Part shown: positions 1 to 7,029 of the stretch, one piece after another
How positions within the stretch are numbered: position 1 is the stretch's first letter
Layout of the letters: the number at the start of each line of letters is the position of its first letter
Assembly (NCBI GenBank): GCA_024305405.1
Contig: JAKNDB010000073.1
Span: 1-10,631, forward strand
Source: Dirofilaria immitis
Taxonomy: Eukaryota > Nematoda > Chromadorea > Rhabditida > Onchocercidae
Direction: 5' to 3'
Length of the DNA: 10,631 nt
Notes under the pieces: model-generated
Told to the model about the DNA's origin: nothing
The model's input: only the letters and a program-made list of their open reading frames with translations
Database searches by the model: none
Position numbers and translations under genes: made by a program

Positions 1-1081
1 TTCATTAATGTTACACTGCATGGATCAAACCATACTTACTTCACATTACAGCCCGACCGGCCCAGTCCTTAGAGCCAATCCTTATCCCGAAGTTACGGAT
101 CTAATTTGCCGACTTCCTTACCTACATTATTCTATCGACTAGAGGCTGTTCACCTTGGAGACCTGCTGCGGATATGGGTACGATCTGGCACGAAATTCAA
201 ATAGCTTCCCTCGGATTTTCATGGATCAAATAAAGCGCACGAGACACCACAGGAACCGTGGCGCTTTACGGAAACAACGTCCCTATCTCCGGCTGAACCG
301 ATTCCAGGGAGTCCGTTCCTTAACCAGAAAAGAGAACTCTGGCTCGGGCTTTATTTAATGTTTCCGAGTTCATTTGCGTTACCGCGCTAAATTCTCATAA
401 TGAGTATTTATCTCCGTGTCCAGGTACGGGAATATTAACCCGTTTCCCTTTCGATTCAATCAGATGGATTTACATTCTCCATTCCTCTCTTTTTATAAAA
501 CGGCATTAGCCAATATCTTAGGATCGACTGACCCACATTCAACTGCTGTTCACGTGGAACCCTTCTCCACTTCAGTCTTCAAGGATCTCACTTGAATATT
601 TGCTACTACCACCAAGATCTGCACCAATGGAAGCTCCAACTGGGCCTACGCCCAAAGTCTTCAACGCTAACCATTGCGACCCTCTTACTCGTTGCGGCCA
701 GGTTTTCTTTTTGATTTGTTGTTTTAAAATCTTTTTTTCCAAAATTTTAAAAACACAAGCCATGCAACGGTTGAGTATAAGTCTTCCGCTCAAGCGCCAT
801 CCATTTTCAGGGCTAGTTGATTTGGCAGGTGAGTTGTTACACATTCCTTAGCGGTTTCCAACTTCCATGGCCACCGTCCTGCTGTCTATATCAACCAACG
901 CCTTTCATGGGGTCTCATGAGCGGAAAGTTTGGCACTTTAACTCAACGTTTGGTTCATCCCACAGCGCCAGTTCTGCTTACCAAAAATGGCCCACTTGGA
1001 GTACACATTCAATGTCTATGCTTCATTCATTTATTTAAGCAAGCAAGACGTCATACTCATTGAAAGTTTGAGAATAGGTTG
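1..1081 (-). rRNA. 28S rRNA: 28S large-subunit rRNA, internal fragment (domain II to about domain IV), broken at its 5' side
   Basis: Read on the minus strand this is cytoplasmic 28S rRNA. Universal landmarks appear in the right order: GGTAAGCAGAACTGGCGCTG (982-963), the GTPase-centre segment GTGTAACAACTCACCTGCC (842-824), the segment GATCTTGGTGGTAGTAGC near 620-600, and CTCCAAGGTGAACAGCCTCT (160-141). Variable expansions between them are AT-rich, for example around 700-760. The piece continues past the left window edge towards the 3' half. Its 5' side stops in domain II at CAACCTATTCTC (about 1081-1070), where canonical 28S would continue into GATCTTAACC-type sequence; everything 5' of that is missing. 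Conserved positions show small lesions: one C is missing near 116-117 (GGTAAGGAAGTC where GGTAAGGGAAGTC is near universal), and the segment at 880-824 has several changes, including CCAAATCA for CCGAATCA. Truncation plus lesions suggest a pseudogene or rearranged copy. A diverged working copy broken only by an insertion remains possible. Confidence 0.93.
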
Positions 1082-1150
1082 TAGACATTTCATTTATTTA
1101 AGCAAGCAAGACGTCATACTCATTGAAAGTTTGAGAATAGGTTGTAGACA
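1026..1150. repeat. perfect 62-bp tandem duplication of the broken 28S end
   Basis: Positions 1026-1087 and 1089-1150 are identical over 62 bp, separated by a single t, giving a period of 63. The duplicated piece includes 28S sequence (reverse complement of CCTATTCTCAAACTTTCAATG and the adjacent expansion) plus about six non-28S bases at the break (tagaca). The second copy is followed by unrelated AT-rich sequence. Perfect identity implies a recent duplication, and inclusion of the break-point bases means it happened after, or together with, the event that truncated the 28S piece. A local assembly artefact at a breakpoint is an alternative. Confidence 0.95.
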
Positions 1151-1177
1151 AAATTGAGCGATAATAATTAAACATAC

Positions 1178-1312
1178 ATTATATTGTGGTAATAAGGGTT
1201 TACGATCCAAACTGAATGGCAAAATATCATTATAATCTTTTGGCATATGAAATTTTGTTAATATTTGCACTATTGGACCGACACGATCCAATAGAACTGC
1301 ATAGTTTTCATT
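1178..1312 (-). other. exon-like open segment, unrecognised
   Basis: On the minus strand there is an acceptor-like ...ctattattatag ending at 1313, then 135 nt (45 codons, no stop), then a consensus donor GTATGT at 1177-1172. The translated segment begins NENYAVLLDRVGPIVQ and ends KPLLPQYN. I do not recognise the product, and a stretch this short can be open by chance even in AT-rich DNA. It lies about 30 bp from the duplicated 28S end. If real, it would be an internal phase-0 exon of a host gene or transposon next to the 28S fragment. Confidence 0.15.
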
Positions 1313-1375
1313 CTATAATAATAGTTGGAATTGCGGAAGTGTTCTTATCCATTTTCTTTTAACTGCTTCTCTGTT

Positions 1376-1549
1376 TTATATGAAATATGCTTGACTGTAG
1401 ACGAAAGTAGTTGGAATCTTTTGAAGAAGCAGTTGAGAAGTTTCGGTTTGAAAAGATGGTAGCATCCAGTAAACATACATATTTATGGCTGACTGACACA
1501 CAGCGCTTTCAAATGAACATTTTTTGCTATAAATGACTGCTACTAATTT
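1376..1549 (-). other. 57-codon open stretch, unrecognised
   Basis: A minus-strand frame stays open for 57 codons and ends with TAA at 1378-1376. It includes the segment INMYVYWMLPSFQTETSQLL, which is rich in aromatic and hydrophobic residues. It lies just upstream of the exon-like segment at 1312-1178, but it is in another frame and no convincing donor links the two. It could be a decayed exon or chance. No family is recognised. Confidence 0.1.
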
Positions 1550-1560
1550 TTAACTTTCTC

Positions 1561-3090
1561 GTATATTGCTATTGTTTTTGATTTTTTAAGAATCATTTCT
1601 GAAAATTATGAATTAGCATAATAATCCAACCTTAACAATAATTAAGTTGATTATAATAACAAATAACTAGTGGCGCTAACTGAATTCTTAATAAATAAAA
1701 CTAAAGATTTTATTCATCCATGTTCTAGACAGCTGCGGTTTTCTTCAAAAAATAAGAAAAATTAAGATCAATGATAAGTAATGCATTATTATTAAAGTAT
1801 CATTTCTTTTTCTATTACATATTTGCAAATAGATCATGAGTATTATGCTAAATAATGTATTATGATTAAAGTATTATTTCATTATCTACCAGTAGGTTTA
1901 AAATAAAAGATGCATTATTTAAACATAATGTATAAAATTTAAGATTAAACAACCGATACAAAAATGATACTTTTATCATAATATATTACACAAATTTGAT
2001 TTCAATTTTTTTCGCAGATATTCTATTGTTCTTTTATTCTAAATGTGTTGGTAGACAATAAAATGATATTTCGACATTATGAGGAAAGTATAACTTTTTT
2101 CGTAACGATTGGAAAATTCCAAATTTGGAGTCCAATGTTATGTAATATATGCTTAAATTTGATTCCAAAAATTTTGGCAAATAACTTTGCTGTTCTTTTA
2201 TTCTAAACATGCTGACAGATGATAAAATGATACCATGATCATGATGTATTACGATTAACATCAACTCAAAATTTCCATTGCTTATTTCTTAAAGAAAATT
2301 ATTGGACTGATAAGGAAATCTATATATGGGAATTTCAGCAATTTAAGATAGTGGACCATACTGTACGAAATTAACTGATACCCATTTCAGAAGAAAATTA
2401 ATTGAAGAATAAAAAAATTTATTGCATGGAAAATATAAATGATATAATTTAAATTCAAAAAATTCCACAATTATATCGCATGCTTTTTCTATCATTTTCA
2501 TTTCTTTTAATAAATACTTGCGTGTTATTTACCGCTAATTTTTGATAAAAATAACGGAAAATCTGAAATTTTTTACATTTATCAATAATTGCATGCATTT
2601 TATTTGAAAACAATTTAAGCATTTTTATGCCTATATTAAGCATAATTAAATTTATATAAGTGTGGCAGTTATTGTTTTACAATTAAATATTTGTTGTCCC
2701 AATGATCTTTTTTGTAGAAGGAGCAATGTTTTATTAATCATTCTATATGAGGTTTTCTCAGATTCAATATTATGTTTTCACCATATATTAGGAAGGAAAT
2801 TTCATTCAACTTTTATTGGTTTACACGATATTATACAAGACAAAACTTTTAACAGTCATACAAAATATTATAAACGATAACCGCTCGTATTAGTTTTATC
2901 CAACATTATTGTTGAGGAAAAAAATTTTAACGGCGGGTAATTTTTAAATTTCTTTCTTTTGAATAGGAGCAGAGAATCTACTTCTATATTTATGCTTATA
3001 CGATATTATAAACACAATATCGCGCGCTTATGCAAAGGTCTGAATCAAATGCGTAAAATACAAGAATACCAAATAGAACAAACACAGATA
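1561..3090. other. AT-rich non-coding stretch with degenerate repeats
   Basis: About 1.5 kb of AT-rich sequence with no supported gene. Apart from the degenerate repeats at about 1775-2260, I see only short AT-rich open frames and a 10-bp palindrome (catgatcatg near 2233). It is probably intergenic or decayed repeat sequence. Confidence 0.6.
1775..2260. repeat. degenerate direct and inverted AT-rich repeats
   Basis: Two imperfect copies of about 75 bp occur at about 1994-2069 and 2157-2232 (shared cores: tttgatt, ttcttttattctaaa, ataaaatgata), with a period of about 163. A shorter pair at about 1783-1810 and 1857-1885 (attaaagtatcatttc / attaaagtattatttc) has a period of 74. The motif aatgatac...ta-rich...attac recurs at 1962-1990 and 2223-2250, and in inverted orientation at 1777-1805. 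The 1777-1805 and 1962-1990 arms could be the eroded ends of a small inverted-repeat element of about 215 bp. Divergence is high, so these repeats are old. Confidence 0.5.
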
Positions 3091-3092
3091 TA

Positions 3093-3305
3093 TCAAAGAA
3101 TATGAGCGAATATCTTAATGCTTACTGATAGGTCGTATCTTTTTTTGGGGTCTGTCTTTCTTCTCTCGTACCCACTGCTGTTTTTTGTGCTTTGAATTCC
3201 GGTTTCTGTTACGTCGAACTGTCCTACGAACTGCTGGGCTGTATTTCTGAACTTCACCGTGACTGTCGGATCGAACATGAGCTGTCGTCGAATAGCTGAT
3301 CCTAA
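3093..3305 (-). other. GC-richer island with a ~70-codon open frame, unrecognised
   Basis: From about 3140 to 3340 the sequence is visibly richer in G, C and CpG than its surroundings. The minus strand is open for about 70 codons, with an internal ATG at 3278. The peptide has a basic, Lys/Arg-rich second half (segment GYERRKTDPKKRYDLS). I do not recognise a family. The compositional contrast suggests inserted or once-selected sequence, for example transposon debris, next to the inverted-repeat arm at 3331. The coding nature is uncertain. Confidence 0.15.
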
Positions 3306-3330
3306 CTACCGTCGGATTGAATTTGAGTTG

Positions 3331-3378
3331 CGCCTAGGCTTAGGCTTAGGAACCTATGCAAGTAATTGACTAATTAGA
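3331..3378 (+). repeat. left arm of an imperfect ~900-bp-spaced inverted repeat
   Basis: The arm (cgcctaggcttaggcttagg, then aacctatgcaagtaatt and taattaga) matches the reverse complement of 4242-4292 with gaps. Shared elements in order are GGCTTAG, GCTTAGG, AACCTA, GTAATT and AATTAGA, with identity of roughly two thirds by eye. It contains two and a half copies of ttaggc, too few to be called telomeric. It could be an eroded transposon terminal repeat. Confidence 0.4.
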
Positions 3379-3499
3379 TAATATCATCCAATCATCCCGC
3401 ACTGCTTGTTCAATTGGTAGTACGAGAATCGATAAGTATTATGTCCTTCGTTTTGCTGAAAAAGTGATTTATAAGAATTTTTGAAATATAAAAATAATA

Positions 3500-3503
<4 letters not shown>

Positions 3504-3547
<44 letters not shown>
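3504..3547. repeat. (AC)22 microsatellite
   Basis: Forty-four uninterrupted bases alternate a and c. The run then passes into tcactcactactcac. Confidence 0.98.
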
Positions 3548-3551
<4 letters not shown>

Positions 3552-3686
3552 TCACTACTCACAAATACTCATTATATATAACACACACATATATGTACAC
3601 ATATAACATATATATGTGCATATTATACACACACACGCATACAAATACATACACATACGCATACATACCACATACACATACGTAAA
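3548..3686. repeat. degenerate CA/TA/CATA-rich simple repeat
   Basis: Downstream of the pure (AC)n tract, about 140 bp is built from mixed acac, atat and acat(ac) steps, for example catatatatgtgc and acatacacatacgc. It reads as a decayed extension of the microsatellite. Confidence 0.85.
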
Positions 3687-4088
3687 ATCATTAGCATTCA
3701 AAGGTATCGACAAAATATCGAAAGCGGTTTGATTTTTGCTTTATATCTATTCAAAAGTGGCTTTTTTTTATTTAAAATTTTATTTTTATTAAATTTGATA
3801 ACAAATTGTTTCCACGTCATTTTACATTTCGACATCATTTGACTATTTGAATATTATATTCGATCTCAGAGAGTAGGAGAAAAAAGCAGGAAGAAAAGAA
3901 ATAAATTCATAAATTCCATTTGTGATTATTAGATTTTATCATATGTAATTCATACAAAGAATGAAAAATGCAATATATTAAGAAAAAATAAGTGAAGAAA
4001 AGAAATTTATTTCTGTTCTGAAGCATTTTCAATATTAAGCATTAATAATTTCAAATAGGATGCAAATATATCTAGCTGATGATATCAC

Positions 4089-4117
4089 TGATTGATTGAT
4101 TGATTGATTGATTGATT
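4089..4117. repeat. (TGAT)7 microsatellite
   Basis: Seven tandem tgat units follow atatcac and end in taattttttt. Confidence 0.97.
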
Positions 4118-4241
4118 AATTTTTTTGGAATTGTTGAGAAGGAAACGAAATCATTTGCACTACGTTTTTTTCAAGATTGTATGACTTTGATAAAAAAAAA
4201 ACGAAATAGAAATTTGTTGATTATTTCGTCATCTTTCTTCT

Positions 4242-4292
4242 AATTAATTACATCTGTAGGTTCTTAACCTAAGCTTAAGTCTAAGCCCACAT
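4242..4292 (-). repeat. right arm of the imperfect inverted repeat
   Basis: Read on the minus strand this runs gggcttagacttaagcttag, then gttaagaacctacagatg and taattaattaga. It aligns with 3331-3378. With that arm it brackets about 960 bp holding the (AC)n and (TGAT)n tracts and otherwise featureless AT-rich DNA. No target-site duplication is obvious. Confidence 0.4.
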
Positions 4293-5252
4293 GATTTTTT
4301 TACAAAATGACCATTATCATGCAAACTGTTATTGTTTATAAAGCTAAAAAGTGAAGCTGCATTCATAAATATGTACCACCAAATGATAAATTCAAACAAG
4401 TCATAGAATTTAGAATAATTACCACACTCAAATAATTTCTTTTCGACTTAAAATTACCACCGCATAAAGAGCAATTGAAGGCGATCATCTTGTTGCAATA
4501 AGTCATTATATAATCTTTTAAATTATTTTTTTTTAATATTTCTATTGAAAGAAACTTACACTGAAAGTAACTGAAAATTTAGTAATAATATCACGAATTA
4601 GAAGCAAACAACCAACGCGCACAGAGAATAAATCGTGTCGTTGAATGTTGCAAAGCATTCCGTCATTACCTTCAATATCGGATGATGATAGGCATATAAC
4701 ATGATATTCAAATCTTTCAAGTCTCATCGTATATTCGCTATTACTTGTTTCTTCAAAGTTATTTAATTTTCAGAGCAAACAAAGTTGAAAAAGTCCTGAA
4801 TTCAAGTTTTAAACACTTTGTTCAGCAAATGACAGTTTTTGGTAATAATTTAATATGTTGAAATCTAAAAACTTCACCTAAAATTATGAATTCTGATTTT
4901 ACTCTTTGGATATCCTCATAATATCAACGCCTTCCAAATGAATTGATAAAGACCGGCTACGAAATCGAGCATCTTCTTATGTACTACACGTTAATCTCTC
5001 TGTAATATTTTTTTCTACGATTTCTTAAATTTCTGCGTTTCTGCGATAGCTCTTTTTTCCATTTATTGGAATAAAGATAACACGATTTAAATTTTTAAAT
5101 AGGATTTTTTAACGAATTATATAAAATATAACTTTTGTTTATCAGCTATTTTGTTGAGAAATGGCCGAAATAAATTGATAATGCTAATGTAGAGAAAGTA
5201 TATCAGGAAGTATCGGATTGTGGAATGAAATCTTTGTTTAATACATATAATT
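4293..5252. other. AT-rich stretch without supported gene
   Basis: About 950 bp of AT-rich sequence. Open frames are short, the longest being 61 codons on the minus strand at 4727-4542. None has a recognisable family, a plausible start context or linked splice sites. I see no RNA gene or tandem repeat here. Confidence 0.55.
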
Positions 5253-5412
5253 TTTATTACTGAAATGGCTTAGTTGCTACAATCTTCACTGAGTTCGAAT
5301 ATATTATAATATTATCTGCATTCTATCAACATCCGTATCATACAAGTGACTTTAAAATATGAAAACCATTTCGAATAGCGGCAGTAAGCAACAAAGCCAT
5401 TTCTGTAATAAA
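5253..5412. mobile_element. 160-bp foldback (MITE-like) inverted-repeat element
   Basis: The left arm 5253-5280 (TTTATTAC.GAAATGGCTT.GTTGCT.AC) and the reverse complement of the right arm 5384-5412 match at about 26 of 28 positions with one single-base gap. Similarity continues weakly inward to ttcgaa at both ends (about 5295 and 5371). The span, terminal position of the repeats and lack of coding capacity resemble a miniature inverted-repeat transposon. I see no clear target-site duplication, so a simple palindromic foldback is the alternative. Confidence 0.55.
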
Positions 5413-6267
5413 TCATGAGAAAATGTCATTTATCGTCTTAATCAACTTGGTCAATGAATGAAAATCCTGAAACGAATACAACATATCTTGATATAAATAT
5501 GAGATGATATAGGCATATAACCACATCATAACAGACATCAGATAAAATTCAACAAGAAAATTAGTTATGAGAAGAAGTTCCAAATTATTTACTGCATTAC
5601 AAATAAAGCGAAGCCATTTATCTTTAAAAGATGAAGTGGAATGTACTGAATTAATTTAATTATTATGAAAAACAAGATTATTTGCTATAGTTATCATTTC
5701 TTCTGATTTAAATCATGAAATGAAATTACTTACTGTCATTTAAAATTGGATATGTTGGTCGTGGTACTTTTGATTTGCTTCATTGAAAATTTCAGAATCT
5801 AGATAGATCCAACCAAACTGATTCACTTGATTTTTAATTCTTTCCTAGCCATCCGAAATAATATAATTTCATTCATTTATGATCCATTTTACAATTTCAT
5901 CGGTATATTTAGCCATTAATTTTTCTAAGTGTTTTTTTTTTTTGTTTTCAGACTGGTCGATGAAGTATACGGCAATATGTTAATACAATCAAATATTGCA
6001 ATATTTACGTGATTTCATAACAAACTTATTAGTCATAGATGACACTTTTACCATGTAAAATTTCAAATATCTATATTTTCAAGCATTTCATCTTTTTCAG
6101 CCATCTCTTTTATTCGTTTACCAGTTTGATTTATCCGTTTTCTAGAGTGTTTTTTTCGCTTTTCCATTCCAACTAATACTTCATATTTTAGACTGAATAC
6201 TTTTTCATATACCCCTGAAAACACCCCAATTAGAATGCAATACTAATTCTTTTTATCGTCTTCCATG
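5413..6267. other. AT-rich stretch without a firm gene
   Basis: About 850 bp of AT-rich sequence. The only point of interest is the splice-acceptor-like tract ending at 5951 with a short open frame after it. I see no repeats of note beyond short homopolymers. Confidence 0.5.
5953..6012 (+). other. terminal-exon-like segment after a strong acceptor-like site
   Basis: A 20-nt pyrimidine tract (5930-5949, with one g) ends in cag at 5949-5951, an excellent splice-acceptor match. After it, one frame reads LVDEVYGNMLIQSNIAIFT and stops at TGA 6010-6012. Its length would suit a short last exon, but no upstream exon with a matching donor can be identified and the product is unrecognised. Poly-T runs are common in this DNA, so chance is quite possible. 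Confidence 0.12.
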
Positions 6268-6299
6268 GGAGTGTCGCGAACGCTGATTCGCGAAACTCC
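6268..6299. repeat. CpG-rich 13-bp-stem hairpin
   Basis: GGAGTGTCGCGAA and TTCGCGAAACTCC pair over 13 bp with one mismatch around a 6-nt loop (cgctga). The four CpG pairs in the stem stand out in a spacer that is otherwise very AT-rich. It may be a remnant of a transposon end or a protein-binding palindrome. The function is unknown. Confidence 0.8.
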
Positions 6300-6519
6300 A
6301 ACATACAATTACATAATTAAATAAATTTCTTATTGTAAACAAATAAGCAAATAGATTACTCACTGTAAATTAATGCTCATGAAACTATGAATCATCCCAG
6401 TCATATCTACATTCCTTAAAATTGTTTTTCACACGTTTTTGTTGTTATCTAACCAATCTACATCCTTTTGTTTAAACGCTTATTTTCTCACACTAATCTC
6501 CCCTTTAATCGTACTGTAA

Positions 6520-6664
6520 TGTTTCCTCCATATCCGGTATGTTTCCGGTGCTAGAATTAGCCACTCCCACTTCTGGGAAGACATAAACAACGAGTCCACT
6601 ACACCCTACTCAATCCCCAACACTAGTGACATTTGGTCCCTCGACGTCAGCTCACACCGAATAA
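6520..6664 (+). other. GC-richer segment resembling LTR-end/primer-binding-site debris
   Basis: This segment differs in composition from the AT-rich DNA to its left and from the satellite to its right. The wording around cactagtgacatttggtccc (6621-6640), followed by tcgacgtcag, resembles the junction of an LTR 3' end (…gtgaca) with a tRNA primer-binding site (TGG...cgacgt) in Ty3/Gypsy-like elements. No reverse transcriptase, gag or partner LTR is present, so at most this is a fragment. It abuts the start of the satellite, which begins at about 6671. Confidence 0.25.
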
Positions 6665-6670
6665 AGACGC

Positions 6671-6762
6671 GATATCTATGATTAGACGGGTCATAATGCA
6701 TATCTATGAATTATACAAATATATACGACAAATTCATCGTATATATCTATGATTAGACGAGT
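6671..6762 (+). repeat. single upstream satellite unit before the left block
   Basis: One unit of the 71-bp satellite family plus the start of the next (attagacgggtcataatgc ... atatacgacaaattcatcg ... attagacgag) precedes the left ~268-bp block. The block joins it at the same unit phase as on the right side, at attaga(c/t)gag. This suggests that unit array and block alternate as parts of one larger repeat. Confidence 0.85.
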
Positions 6763-7029
6763 ATTATACAACGGAGCAGAGGATTTGCATTTATCCGGTG
6801 TACACACCGTTACGTTATCTTCATTTTGCATTCAATCGCATCATAACACACAGGAGTAACCATCATCAAATTTATACGGCGTTCGTGCCGTCTCTGTTCA
6901 CAATGGTTATTCGCTCTATGTGTTGTGAGCCGTATCAATTGATTGCTCATTCGGTGAAACCCTCGTTTCGCCAAACAATCTATTGCTCAAGTCAGTGAGT
7001 GAGCGATGAGCACACTGCATCTAACATAT
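6763..7029 (+). repeat. left copy of the ~268-bp block bracketing the satellite
   Basis: This is a direct repeat of 9429-9696, offset by 2,666 bp and about 95% identical: about 11 substitutions and one 1-nt gap counted by eye. Nearly all differences fall in the first ~105 bp. It contains three short hairpins: cggtg/caccg (6796-6809), acggc/gccgt (6876-6891), and ggtgaaac/gtttcgcc with loop cctc (6953-6972). The last is enclosed by a longer-range pairing tgctcat(t)cg / cgatgagca. Short open frames inside both copies translate to similar peptides only because the DNA is repeated. Confidence 0.93.

Noticed and set aside
155..1038. Several 65-90 codon open frames on both strands at 155-1038
   Set aside because: They lie entirely within 28S rRNA sequence and are shadows of it.
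1081..1160. R1/R2-type retrotransposon insertion in 28S
   Set aside because: The break is in domain II, well away from those target sites. No reverse transcriptase or endonuclease frame, poly-A end or flanking duplication of the expected kind is seen.
3331..3350. Telomere-like TTAGGC repeats
   Set aside because: Only about two and a half units are present, inside an inverted-repeat arm and far from any array. That is too few to indicate a telomere or a nematode origin.
4076..4100. Hammerhead-ribozyme core (ctgatga near 4076) and a search of the satellite for one
   Set aside because: The CUGAUGA word lacks the partnered GAAA and stems. The satellite units and blocks do not contain the conserved core on either strand.
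4925..5003. 27-codon exon-like frame on the plus strand (PNELIKTGYEIEHLL)
   Set aside because: It has no convincing acceptor, donor or linked exon. Frames this short occur by chance throughout the window.
6798..6998. Open frames at 6798-6998 and 9423-9662 encoding similar peptides
   Set aside because: They are similar because the 268-bp blocks are duplicated DNA. Ends fall arbitrarily in the block and satellite, there is no start or coding bias, and hairpins fill the region.
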